DNA from: Hyalella azteca
Lineage: Eukaryota > Arthropoda > Malacostraca > Amphipoda > Hyalellidae
Reading direction: 5' to 3'
DNA length: 64,000 nt
NCBI RefSeq assembly: GCF_000764305.2
Contig: NW_025947462.1
Span: 1-64,000, forward strand
A model generated the notes under the pieces. That model was not told the DNA's origin. It was given only the letters and a program-made list of their open reading frames with translations, and did not search any database. Below, piece after piece: positions 1-10,746 of this stretch (position 1 is its first letter; each line of letters opens with the position of its first letter). A program made the position numbers and the translations under genes.

Positions 1-2118
1 AATTTTCTAAGTTTGTTTGCATCACACAACTGACACAAGTGCACAACAGAATAAGTTTACTATTACCTGTTTATTGTTACTGTACAAGGCTTAGTAAAAG
101 CTGTAACAGTGTAACTGCTGTCTTTCCAGTTGTTCAGTTGGCGGAGCTCAAAAAATAACACGTGATTGCCGACGATTGCGTTCACGTCATACGTCTGACC
201 AAATAGCGCTGGTACTTGAACGATTGCAATGGTAAATATCACATTTGATATCAAACATTGTGTCAAAATTATTTTGTATTTAAAAGTCTTAATCGACCAA
301 CTAGAATAAATATCGATACGACTGACATGCATTTTCAAAAATTTCTTCTGAAATTTGGGTCCTGCGTTCAATGAGTAAAAATAATTCCTTCTTAAAAAAC
401 TTGACTAAAATTCCCATTAATTCTGAGATTTATTTTACAACAATCGTTTAAGAGATCGGCAAATATCAGATAAACTGTTAGCCCAATTTAAATGAATACA
501 AGTTAGCCTGAAAATTTTGAATACTTCGCTTAACTGTAACTAGCGGACAACGGACTGCGACCAATCAGCCTAGCTTGCCAGTGGAACTGCATGAATCATG
601 CCGTGCACCACCAGACGGTCAGTTCTAGCTCACAGCATCTGGGGTTAGGTTTCAGATAGCATAGTTCTTTTTAAAAATTTATCGTCCTTTGACGCGTGGC
701 CGTTCGACCGTAGGCTGCCTCTACACATTTGACAGATACGGACGGCTCGGTGGCGGGCATCATAATCACTGCACGGCTCCGGCACGCTCCGTCCGGGTGG
801 TGTAAAATTTATTCGCATATTGACAGACGATCCTGTGGGATGATTGATCTAATTCAATGGATGTGATCGAGCTGGTGGCTCGTTGCTGATAAAGTTACAG
901 TCAAGAAGTTTTGCAGACTACGTTCTTGAAGGAAGGGATCATGATAGTCCTTTGGAAGCACGGTAACTGTGGTCTCCGACAGGCACCCCTCGAGTGGGTA
1001 CCTCGAGCAAGAAAACTGAAGTCATTTGAGTGGGCGGCCGGCGAATTTGTGAGGTGTACAAGTAGGTCGTAGAGACAGTCGAAAGTTTGAGTGAAACACG
1101 GATGCTACGGCAGTGTTACTACTTAACAGAACTACAACATTGTCCGCCAGATACTAAAGATAGCCTTGAGAATTTGGATAATCTTCGCGCTGGAGAATCG
1201 GCTACGAAGAGGCATCGACAGTTGAGACGTGCGGGATCCGAAATTATCAACGAAGTCAAGAACTACGACAGTGTCTACGAAGAAGAAATCGCGATCGACC
1301 TACGAAATACTTCGAGCCCCAAACCAATTTAGTCACCACGGGAGTGTGCGTTCGGACAGTAACCGACCGAGCTTGCTTCTTAATTATAGTCATCACCCAC
1401 TCCAATTCAAGAGTACAACGCTTTCAAGGAAACTTCCCAGCCTCCTACCGAGCAGCCACATTTTCCTTGGATTGCCCAACTTCACAACTCCCGCTGATAT
1501 ACTTTTCTCAGAATTTGAGCTAGGCAGTGCTTGAGATTTGTGTCTAATTATTAGGTTTGATCTGTTCCTCATCATTATCACCATGTCATAGCTCTGTAAT
1601 AGGATAAATTTTTTTCTATAATATAGAATATTTTGAGATTATTGATGCGTCATTTTTTTATCCTCGTCATTTCGTTATTTTTGCCACGATCGAGAATCAA
1701 TAATGTGCCTTAATTAAAAAGTTACGGCTTAACCAACTTGACATTAGATATCAAGAACTTAACGTAACGTAAAACCTGAGGGGTTGAGTTAGTTCAGTCG
1801 CCATTCGCCAGGTGTTTACTAGCTATCTATTTAGCTATCTCGCACCGAAAGTCAAGATGAACATCACCAAAGAGGTGGAAGGTCTCAGTATCGAAAGATT
1901 CTCAAATTCAAAATTGTTTATCACCCACAAGGGGCGGAAGGTCTCAATTGTCCAGCCCGCTGAAGATGGCTCGAAAAAAGCAGCGTTAGCATCTCAAGGA
2001 GACGAAGTGACAAGGAGGGACAGGTGAAAAGCAACAGAAACGAAGACACTCGAACAAGAGGTCGCTTACACGGCACGTCGGCCTCCCGCCTCCCGACGAG
2101 AGAGACAGAAGATAAATG
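1..2118. other. Region without recognisable gene
   Basis: I see no conserved protein, RNA gene or clear splice structure here. The sequence is AT-rich with a more GC-rich part around 540-1320. An 81-codon open frame at 1087-1332 (+) has fairly balanced codon use but matches no family I know and shows no clear exon borders. It could be an exon fragment or chance. Confidence 0.5.
1820..1950 (+). repeat. Dispersed repeat, copy 1
   Basis: This stretch resembles 5705-5830: both contain 'CTATTTAGCTAT/AAGCTATTTCGCACCG'-like sequence, then 'GTGGAAGGTCTCAGT', then an identical block around 'CACAAGGGGCGGAAGGTCT'. The similarity runs through different reading frames and gaps, so it looks like a short dispersed repeat and not a conserved exon. 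No terminal inverted repeats or target duplications could be fixed. Confidence 0.5.
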
Positions 2119-2156
2119 CTGTCTCTTATACACATCTAGATGTGTATAAGAGACAG
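2119..2156. other. Nextera mate-pair junction adapter (artefact)
   Basis: A perfect 38-bp palindrome made of the 19-bp Tn5 mosaic end AGATGTGTATAAGAGACAG and its reverse complement. This is the circularisation junction of Nextera mate-pair libraries. Bases on either side need not be neighbours in the genome. It also generates spurious peptide tails such as VSYTHLDVYKRQ and MCIRDR in conceptual translations. Confidence 0.98.
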
Positions 2157-3425
2157 CCTATATAAAGAGAAAATAATTAATAGTCTAGTGACAATATGTT
2201 TTTCGTTCAGAAATTTGTACTCTATGAATTAAATATCATCGAAATTATTTAGGTATTGAATGTGATGTATTTATATGATGAAGATGAGCATGTAACTGCG
2301 CGAAAACAGCCAGCCTATTTGGCTTGAAGTCTAAGCTCATATTACAGTTAGACACCGGCACATCTTAGACGAGAGAGGAGGGTTATCAGAGTCAGTCTAT
2401 CGAAAACAGTCTATTTGGCCTGAAGCAGCGGCTCATAGTACCAAATGGGGTACCTGCACATCGGAGTTGGGGGGGGAGAGAGGAGGGGTGTGAGGGATCA
2501 GCTCAGCGGCCCAAGCACCCTTTGCTTCGTGACGCGTCTGCCCAAGTCTATGAGTGTAGAGCAGCCAGACGCAGGCCTGCGCTCGCATGACATTCCTTTG
2601 ACACCACACAGCCAGACGTAAGATACTAGTAGTCACGGCAGCGTCCGCGATCACCCTCGCTTCGGAGTTCGGGCGGGTCTACATACTCCCCTTAATATGA
2701 AGGAAAAACTAGAGAGGTGACGGCATAGTGGCAAACCAGAGATTTTCTAGAATCAGTTCATTTTTAATTTCCTCATTAACTCAATATTTAAGCCAAATTC
2801 TTATGTATGACAATGCTGGTATCCATGGTGCCAATCCATAGGTTATTCAAAAGAACCTGTTCTTATGTCATTTTGAACCGATCAACACTTCTTTATGGAC
2901 CGATCGATCCTGGACAGAACATAGAGTCCACATGAAGTACCACTTTGCAGAGAGTGGTTTAATATTGCAAGATCTTTGGTGATGCTTCAGTAGCAAAATT
3001 TATGCCTTCAGAAGATCTTGCCAACACATTTAGATCAAAATTCTTGCATTTAATATATTTGCCAGTCTTTGGCCAACTATTTAGAAAAAATTAAGGTTTC
3101 CGGTATGTTGGATGGATCAGGTTGCAGTGAAGCTTGCCCGGAAATCAGTTGCAATGAGTTCCCGCCAAAAAATCCTACGCAAATTCAAATGGGAGCGCAG
3201 CCGTGCACCACCAATTTTGTTCACCAATAAGCCCTGAATTGAATGCCTTGAATCTCACCGGACCTACACCAATCAGCCGTGCACCACTTGGCTTTGTCCT
3301 TTTACGGCCTTGGCCACCACCTGCCGCGCACCACCAGGCTGCGGATCGAATATGACTTCCGGGCATTGTTAAATTACGTAATTTTACGTTCACCACATCT
3401 GTGATATGTAATGTGTATAAGGCAC
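2157..3425. other. Non-coding stretch with decayed repeats
   Basis: No further crooked neck-like exon is recognisable here although the gene should continue in this direction. The part at 2300-2480 holds an imperfect direct duplication of about 100 bp (shared 'CGAAAACAG', 'CTATTTGGC', 'GAGAGAGGAGG' blocks). The word GCCGTGCACCACC recurs around 3200-3340 and near 600. Confidence 0.5.
2909..3090 (+). repeat. Dispersed repeat (three copies in window)
   Basis: Bases 2909-3010 are nearly identical to 14723-14824, and 2945-3090 resemble 59106-59247 (shared 'ATATTGCAAGATCTTTGG', 'GCAAAATTTA', 'CTTGCCAACACATTT', 'CCAGTCTTTGGCC'). The 14.7-kb copy stops at an N inside a LINE, so that copy marks an assembly join or an insertion. 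Confidence 0.75.
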
Positions 3426-3545
3426 CTCTCTTGCACCAGCAGGGTTGCGCAGCATCTCTTCCATGTAGGTGTACTTGTACCAGAACTGGCTGGCTTGTGG
3501 CAAGATCGTCACTCCGCGATCCCACACATTTCGGGCGTGGTTAAC
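3426..3545 (-). CDS. CRNKL1: CRNKL1-like exon 5 (third HAT repeat)
   Basis: Forty codons, phase 0. Acceptor TGCAG; inferred donor GAG|GTGCCT, a weak match to the consensus. It encodes [10 protein letters not shown] and [12 protein letters not shown] and ends in AGARE, where homologues continue QVFERW. No exon encoding that continuation is visible in the window. Confidence 0.88.
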
Positions 3546-6500
3546 CTGCACAACAATTACTGGTTAACTCGACATAGGAATGACTCAAATGGAATACAAG
3601 ACTCATGATATTAGGGAGACTTCTGACTTGGTATGAAATACACCAAATTTAATTTCAACAGCACCAAAAATGCAAGCCGTGTTGTGTCAGGATGAGCGAG
3701 TACCTGGTTGGCCCAGGATGTTGTGTAAGGGTACCCACACAGTGAAAGCAGGTTGCCAGCGTGTTGGTTACCTGCTTAGGCGCCTGAAAGTGAAATAAAT
3801 AGGCCTGGCTCTGGCCTATTCGTACAGGTTTTCACTGTGAACACTTACATTATTATCCTATGTTCATTCTAGCGGCAGGTTGCTCGCGCGGGCAAACCTG
3901 CTTGCACTGTGTGGGTACCCTAATGCAATATACTGGTTCTGGCTGGTCAGCCGGCCAGTGATGGTCGTGGAACTACCTTAGAAAAACTGATGTATCAAAA
4001 TGGGACCAACGATCACCCATTCCCTTCTCAAGTTGCCACTAACAGGATGGGTAATAAAAACACACATAACACATCCATTAAACCTGCAGCTGAAGCGCTT
4101 AGTAAAATTTAAGATCAATGTGCTGATGCAAATCATCACTATACAGCAGTAGACTTTGATATTATATTTATGACTCGTTTCGAAAGTGAGTCATCAATAT
4201 TTTGCAAGCTCCTAGAGAACTTTTAACTACAAGTGGAATATTATGTTTACCTGCTTGCAGCGCATCTCCATCTCAGCATACTTGAGCCACAGAGTGATGT
4301 TGTGATGCTCCACGTCAAGCGCGCGTTCATAAACTGACCTGGTAACAAGCAGGAATTCTTAAACTCACAAATTAATTAAAGATTCCACAAAGTTGACAAA
4401 GATAAAAACATGGATAGTAAAAGAACTTTTGTTGCTAAGCCTAGCACAACTTAAGACCTTATTTTTATATCTATCCTCTTTTAACCTGGTTATTTTCCAC
4501 ATAGATACAAAACTTTCCTTGAAAAATTATAGTAGGTGAATTAGATTTAACCTGACAGTGTAAGTGAAGCAGCACTTCGACAAATTGAATGTTACATTGT
4601 AAATTGAGGATCATTGTAAAGTGAATAATTTGTCTGATGTTATGCCAGTACTCATTTGAGACGCCAACATAGGCAAAAAAAAAACCTTGTAAATAAAATG
4701 ACGTTATTTTCGATTACTCAGGAAATAAATGCTCATTTTGCTTGCAAATAAAACTCAATTTCTCTGCTTACCAAGCTCTACGTATTTCTCCTTGTTCCTC
4801 TTCCCATTTGGAGTACTTGAGCCAGTTGGAGACATTGCCACGGTTTTTCCGGATGTTGTCTTCAAATGCACGCCTTTTTTTTAGTTGATATTCCTGGAAA
4901 ATCATAATAAGGCAATGAATGAATAAAATTTAATTGAGGTACCATTAAAATAGAGATAAATATAATGGTGATAATAGCCTTACAGATGTAACTGGAGTTA
5001 CTTGACCGTCATGCAATATAAAGAAAATGACTGATTACACATTGAAATGCAATACTGATCATATTAATTCAAAGTAATTCAAAAATTTTGATTCAACTAG
5101 CATTACAGTAATTAGTGATGATAAATTTTCAACAGGGTAGTTTTTTGCCTAACAAGCAATTAGTAAAATTGTTTGTGAATTGTATAAAAAAGTGTATTGT
5201 TAAGTTTCCTTGTATGTGATGTCTGTTAGATATGTTAGGGCAGGAAGCTGTGACAATATGGGTAGGTGTTTTTGTTAATATTACTCAAACATTCTCCTAA
5301 ATAAAATAAAATTAATTCAAAGAGTAAACTTCACACTGCTGATCAATAAGTGCACTTAGTCTACATTGTATGTTAATAGTTGACAAAAATTTGGCTTGGG
5401 CTCTGATCACAGCTGTGCAACTACGATTTACCATTGAATAATTTTTATTAAAATTGAACATCATTGGTTTTTGAGTTTCCAAAAGTATGAGAGGTGACAC
5501 TTTAGATCTACATTTATGTACAATAAAGACTATAATTAGGTATTACAATGAAATCAAACGTCTTTCTGTAGCGTGATGATGCTACACTACGACTTATTTG
5601 ATGAACTAATGCTTGTCTACTGTATTTTTTCTGGGCAATTGTGGAGTAGTTGTTTACGAGCACATGAGTAGTAGTAGTAGTAGTAGTATGATGTTTGCTA
5701 GCGCTTCAGCTATCAAGCTATTTCGCACCGGAGGTCAAAATATAACATCGCCAGCAAGGTGGAAGGTCTCAGTTATTCAAAATCTCAAGTTAATCATCAC
5801 CCACAAGGGGCGGAAGGTCTTAATTAAAAACGAGCACATGAGAGGTCTCGTCAAGATGTTGAACAATGAAATAGAAACTAGGCACAGTAAGTCCCAGAAT
5901 GATAAACTAATCCTGCTGTCCTCAGAGGGAGTTCAAGAAGCCAAACATAGCACAAATTATTTTCAGCGCATTTTCTCATTTATGGAAAAAATGCCCTATT
6001 GTGCTCGTCATGTCCGTCCGTCTGTCCGTGACTTCACGTTTTTGTTGATTTTGAGAAAATGTGCTGCTCTCTGTCACTCGCTGCAGTGAGTACTGAGTTA
6101 TATTTTTTTAAGTTGTCACATGCTATATCATACTTTAAATTTCAATGAGAAACATAATATAGCAGATGTAAACTAATATTTTAGAAAGCAGCACAAAGGA
6201 ATATAATTATGACATTGTATTGCTACATTTGTTATGGGTACACCTGATTTTACAAAAAAATTCACTTTGGTAAATATTTTTGTTTTACAGATATTTTTCT
6301 GCCCCATTCAAAGATGTCAATTTTATTCTTTAAATAATGAGGCTAGCATGTCATTGAAGCAAATGAACATTTCAAACCCCTTCATTAGAAATTCCAACCA
6401 ATTAGAGCACAAAACAGTGAAAACTGATGTATCAAAATGGGACAAGTCAACTTATAAACAGTGAAATGTTGGTGAAAAATTCAACATCAACAAAACTATG

Positions 6501-7493
6501 ATCTCTTGGAATGTTAAATTGTAGAAATACAAACCACATGAACAGTTCTAGTGTATCTAACTCAAAGTCACTGGAAATAGAAATAGAAATATTAAGAAAT
6601 TGCTTTAAAGTGTTAGTTAGGATTACCTGCAGTTCCTTGGGGTCTGCAATCTTCTGTCTTGGAGGTGGAGGCACAATCTCCAACTCTCGTTCCTTGGCCT
6701 CGCTGAGGAGCTGCTCGGCAGTTATTTGCATCTCGGCTGGAGACTTGTCTTTCACCTGAAAAAATTTTGACCTTTATTAAATGCACATATTTTAATTTGT
6801 GGGCATTGCAGGTGCAGGTGGTGGGGCTATGGATGGAACGATGGTCAGATAATTAGTGATTGAAAGCATCAAACACAAATGGGAATCCGTGGTGGGGCTT
6901 TTTGTGAGGTGATTTCAAGTGATCATATATTATATTATATGTATAATCTTATTATATTATATACGGTATATATTATTAAAGGGTCAAGAAATACTCAAAA
7001 TTCCAACATTAGAAGACCATCTTCATGGGAATAATAATTTCAGTCTTCAACTATTAGGGCCATTGAGAAACTGATATTTTAGCAAAAATACTATAGGCAT
7101 GTACTTAATATGGAAAAAAAATTTAAATCTGTAGACTGTTTCTGAACATAACAGTTGAGTTTACATACGAGTCCTGGTAAAATACAGTAATAATCTTGTA
7201 GTATTCACATGAAGGCACAAGACTAAACCACATCATTTTAAGTAGTAAAATGTAAGCATGAATGACTTTTTCTGAGAAGCAATAATTGGAGAAAGGCTTG
7301 GTATTACAACCCATAAAAAATATATTTTACTTCAACAAAGTTTGTGTATCACAACAGGTGTTATCTTTTACTGCCTTCTCTTGGTAGCATTCAGGTTATA
7401 ATTACCCAGCAGAAGTTGATTTATATAAAATAACTGAATATTCCTTGTACATACCTTTGCCACTTGGGGCATATTTTGTGGCTTTGTTGACAT
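3426..7493 (-). CDS. CRNKL1: Crooked neck-like pre-mRNA splicing factor, 5' part (exons 1-5)
   Basis: Five minus-strand exons join in frame: 7493-7455, 6755-6627, 4893-4772, 4338-4251, 3545-3426. All introns are GT-AG. Together they encode 166 residues beginning with ATG at 7493. The N-terminal block contains [13 protein letters not shown] and PPPPRQKI, followed by HAT (half-a-TPR) repeats with [32 protein letters not shown] and [12 protein letters not shown]. These match, block by block, the start of crooked neck/Syf3/Clf1, a nuclear scaffold of the NTC/Prp19-associated spliceosome. Family members have about 700 residues and many HAT repeats, so only about the first quarter is present. The remaining exons should lie below 3426 but are absent, probably because the assembly is chimeric at 2119. 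The sequence is moderately diverged from the family, with no frameshift. Confidence 0.93.
3729..3920. mobile_element. PIF/Harbinger-type MITE in CRNKL1 intron
   Basis: A 192-bp element bounded by inverted repeats of about 29 bp that start GGGTACCCACACAGTG on both ends. It is flanked directly by TAA on the left (3726-3728) and TAA on the right (3921-3923). Terminal inverted repeats with a three-base TWA duplication are typical of Tourist-like elements of the PIF/Harbinger superfamily. It has no coding capacity and lies between exons 4 and 5. Confidence 0.8.
4251..4338 (-). CDS. CRNKL1: CRNKL1-like exon 4 (second HAT repeat)
   Basis: One base plus 29 codons; acceptor ACCAG, donor CAG|GTAAAC. 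It encodes [23 protein letters not shown], the second HAT motif. Confidence 0.92.
4772..4893 (-). CDS. CRNKL1: CRNKL1-like exon 3 (first HAT repeat)
   Basis: Forty codons plus two bases; acceptor TTCCAG, donor TTG|GTAAGC. It contains [11 protein letters not shown] and the first HAT repeat [15 protein letters not shown]. The split codon with exon 4 reads TGG (Trp), where animal homologues have Arg in RARS(I/V)(Y/W)ER; a single C-to-T change would explain this. Confidence 0.92.
5613..6089 (+). other. Repeat-bearing intron segment with a chance open frame
   Basis: Within the intron between CRNKL1-like exons 2 and 3. It holds an (AGT)n microsatellite at about 5665-5688, then the second copy of the dispersed repeat found at 1820-1950. 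A 158-codon open frame runs through both on the opposite strand to the gene. Its poly-Ser run comes from the microsatellite, and I see no domain in it. Confidence 0.5.
6627..6755 (-). CDS. CRNKL1: CRNKL1-like exon 2
   Basis: Forty-three codons, phase 0 on both sides; acceptor TTTCAG, donor CAG|GTAATC. It holds the highly conserved ITAEQLL..AKERELE segment and the four-proline PPPPRQKI block. An antisense 82-codon frame over the same bases is a shadow. Confidence 0.93.
7455..7493 (-). CDS. CRNKL1: CRNKL1-like exon 1 (start exon)
   Basis: Thirteen codons from ATG (7493-7491) to the donor AAG|GTATGT, ending in QVAK, which continues into VKDK of exon 2 just as the family reads KVAKVKNK. The short lead-in before VAK is the usual family start. 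Bases 7494 to about 7620 would be 5' UTR and promoter; I see no clear TATA box there. Confidence 0.9.
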
Positions 7494-7619
7494 GATGGCT
7501 GATTCTTCTCTCAGCCAAACAAATATCAAATCTGTGTGAGTTCAGACACTGATAATCAAAGCCTGCTTGGAATATAGACTTCCAACTAAAAGATAATTCT
7601 GGAAAAAATGTAAATAAAC

Positions 7620-8323
7620 ATAAGGTAGTTATTAAATGTATATAAAATTCTCAGTCATTTAACCCTAAAGCAGTCAACTTAATCTCTGTGTATATACATA
7701 GAGATTGAAAATGTAGGCTCAGGAAGACTCATTGCATTATTACGACATTGCATTATTAGCGTTTGATGCTATTATGGCCATGATGCCTATGCCTGTCACC
7801 AATTGTCTGTTCCTTGTTAAACACCAAGCATCACTTACAACTATACTCAGAAAATAAAAGAAAAGCTTTCCAATAAGTTTGCCACAGACCCCATTATTGA
7901 AGCTCTTTACTTTTGGTTCTAACTTTCTGAAGATACAAATCTCATTGAAGTTAATTATCAGAAAAATACTTGGTCATTTAGCTGCAGCAGCACAAATGAA
8001 ACACCCCACATTTGAGGACGGGTGGAGGCGCAATTTGAGGAGGACACTCCAAGGGTGGTGATTGTTAAGGAAATGGCAGAGATTTAGGTGCTTGAGTGCT
8101 GTAGCACATTGTTGCCGGGTGGATGTCTCATGTTGCGGGTGAGGTAACCGTGTTACCTACTTTGAGTTTGGTTTGGCAACAACCCTTCTATCTAGTATGT
8201 TAAAGGCAAATGAGAGACTGGTGACTTATATCTTAAATTGAAGTAAAAATACAGTGACAGTGTAATGAGTGAATAAGTTTAACTGCGTTCAGAAGTTATG
8301 AGTTATGATTAGGGATAGGGAGC
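7620..8323. other. Upstream flank of CRNKL1-like gene, no gene seen
   Basis: AT-rich sequence without a recognisable exon. The only notable parts are GC-richer patches around 7980-8060 and 8100-8150. Confidence 0.4.
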
Positions 8324-8851
8324 ATGGACAGGGTTATCAGTTATTCCATCATTGGTGAACTGAAAAATAAATAATACAAAAATCAGTAACCTGTCCAACT
8401 AGATAATAATACAAAGCCTGAAGGGAAATTGAATGTTAAAACTGATGCAATATATACTTAAAAATAGATTCTTAATTTATGGCAAGCTGGTTGCGTGCAG
8501 CAAGCAAGAAATATAAAAACAAACAAACATGATATTTGGAGTGAAATCAGTTAAACATTTGCAAAGATAAGCTAAAACCAGAACCAGGATAAACCTCTCA
8601 AGTAATTTGTAAAAGTTGCGAAGTTATCAAGATAAATACACTAAAGCAAATAATTCAAGAGTAAATTGCAAGCAGACAATTGACAAAAAAAAGGGAATAA
8701 ACATTGGATGAAAAGTAAAGCACAAACAAAGCTAATTAATCAGATTAGCAGGTAGTAAAATTATAGGACACTTACAAAACATCTTTGCAATTAAAAGGAT
8801 CACACCTAAATAGACTCGCCAACAACTTGTGGCAGTTCCTCCTAGTGACTC
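8324..8851 (+). repeat. Direct repeat, copy 1 (528 bp)
   Basis: Nearly identical to 10212-10746 from 'ATGGACAGGGTTATCAG' through 'CCTCCTAGTGACTC', with only scattered substitutions and a few small indels. No coding frame. The close similarity points to a recent duplication or two alleles placed in tandem by the assembler. Confidence 0.92.
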
Positions 8852-8869
8852 TTGGTTTTTAAATAATAT

Positions 8870-9046
8870 TTAATACTATTAAGTAAAATCTAAAGGCTTT
8901 ATCTATAAATGTAGCGGTAACGCTGTAGCGGCAAAACCTCGTATCGCTACTTAATATGTAGCGGGCGCTACCGCTACCGCTACAATTGCTTAAATGTAGC
9001 GCCGCTACCGCTCCCGCTACATGTAGCGCGCTACTGCCCACCCCTG
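8870..9046 (-). mobile_element. hAT-like transposon end with GTAGCG subterminal boxes
   Basis: Read on the minus strand from 9046 it begins CAGGGGTGGGCAGTAGCG; CAGGGGTGGGC is a typical hAT terminal sequence. It is followed by about a dozen GTAGCG/CGCTAC words over 8909-9032, like subterminal transposase-binding motifs of hAT elements. I found no matching opposite terminus, so this is a truncated end. Confidence 0.6.
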
Positions 9047-9940
9047 CATTTATATAATAACTTGAGACGTATCCTTTTACTATTCTGATTGGAGCTCGGC
9101 AATTGAAATGATTTTTGCTATGAATACATGTTGTGGTTTAATATGGTACTTAATCTTGACAGGCAAATAAAAATGGAAAAACACGTTTTTTTCAAAATTG
9201 TGTTCTACTGATGGTTTGGAAGAGGCCATACTAGCTGTAGCTGGTGACATCGGCTGACTGGACAGACTTTGATTTGCCTCCAGCTCAATCACAGAATCAG
9301 ATCCACCGATCTTGCCTTAAGCAATCTCCTTTAACAAAAAGTTTGGAAAACAAAATTTAAGTTTGAAAAAATATAATAGTTTGATCTTCAAAAAAAGGAC
9401 TCGAAATATACATGTGTATCATTTCTAAATACACGTTAAACATGCCCAAGTGTTTGATAACAATTCAGGAAACTGCGCAATTGTGAAGATTTCCTAGAGG
9501 CGTAGCACAAAATCTTACTAAAGGCAGAGATAATCTAATACTAGCTTTAGTATAGGAATATCTTACAGGACTCCACTCAACTGTCTACTAATTGGCCGAC
9601 TAATCTAGACACTGCGTCCCTGCTTCCTATGCGCTACACGGCACCTGAACTCGTTCCGAACACGTAATAAACTCGACTCATATTTGTACAGTTCCCATAA
9701 GTGCTATCAAAGCCTTAGTTAAGACTTAAGAGCAATATTCTTGACTCAATACTCAGCCATACATCGACAGGTTTGCGGTGTTTGTAGGACCACTAATTAA
9801 CTGCCAGTTCAGTTAGTCAGACAAATTTTGCTAAATCTGCAATTAACTCAATTTAACTGGTAACTATCTATGGCCCTATTAGTAGCAATAAAGGGCTAAC
9901 TTGTCATTCTTCAACCCATGTTTTCGAAATGATTCGTATC
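9047..9940. other. No gene seen
   Basis: AT-rich stretch between two copies of the 0.53-kb direct repeat. A 70-codon minus-strand frame at 9080-9292 has no family resemblance. Confidence 0.4.
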
Positions 9941-9944
9941 GTAA

Positions 9945-10211
9945 TCGAAAATCTTGTTTTGTCTTAAATAATTAAGACAAATCTCGTCTTGTCTCGTTAT
10001 GTCTCGTTTCAAATCTGTCTGTCTCGTCCCGGTTCATAATTTACCGGGACACAAGTTTTAAAGTCCGGGACAGAAGTCTTGTCTCGGTTCATACGTTTAT
10101 TCCGGGACAAATTTTACCCTCTGTCCCGTTATTTTTTTCCCGGAATTTTCTCGTCTCGTTTCGTCTGTCCCGGTTCATTTCGAGAAAATTATTTCGAGAC
10201 GCAGGAGTCTA
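9945..10211. repeat. GTCTCGT / CGGGACA motif cluster
   Basis: The words GTCTCGT, TGTCCCG and their complements recur many times within about 260 bp, in both orientations. Such dense subterminal words suggest the end of a decayed DNA transposon, but I could not fix its termini. Confidence 0.45.
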
Positions 10212-10746
10212 ATGGACAGGGTTATCAGTTATTCCATCATTGGGAACTGAAAAATAAATAATACAAAAATCAATAACCTGTCCAACTAGATAATAATACA
10301 AAGCCTGAAGGGAAATTGAATGTTAAAACTGATGCAATATATACTTAAAATAGATTCTTAATTTATGGCAAGCTGGTTGCCTGCAGCAAGCAAGAAATAT
10401 AGAAGCAAAACAAACAAACAAACATGATATTTGGAGTGAAATCAGTAAAACATTTGCAAAGATAAGCTAAAACCAGAACCAGGATAAACCTCTCAAGTAA
10501 TTTGTAAAAGTTGCGAAGTTATCAAGATAAATACACTAAAGCAAATAATTCAAGAGTAAATTGCAAGCAGACAATTGACAAAATAAAGGGAATAAACATT
10601 GGATGAAAAGTAAAGCACAAACAATGCTAATTAATCAGATTAGCAGGTAGCAAAATTATAGGACACTTACAAAACATCTTTGCAATTAAAAGGATCACAC
10701 CTAAATAGACTCGCCAACAACTTGTGGCAGTTCCTCCTAGTGACTC
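10212..10746 (+). repeat. Direct repeat, copy 2 (535 bp)
   Basis: Second copy of 8324-8851 in the same orientation, 1.36 kb further on. The flanks differ on both sides, which sets the duplication borders at 'ATGGACAGGG' and 'AGTGACTC'. Confidence 0.92.

Noticed and set aside
1087..1332. 81-codon plus-strand frame as a gene
   Set aside because: No homologue recognised, no splice context, and an overlapping alternative frame of similar length exists.
6511..6759. 82-codon plus-strand frame
   Set aside because: It is antisense to CRNKL1-like exon 2.
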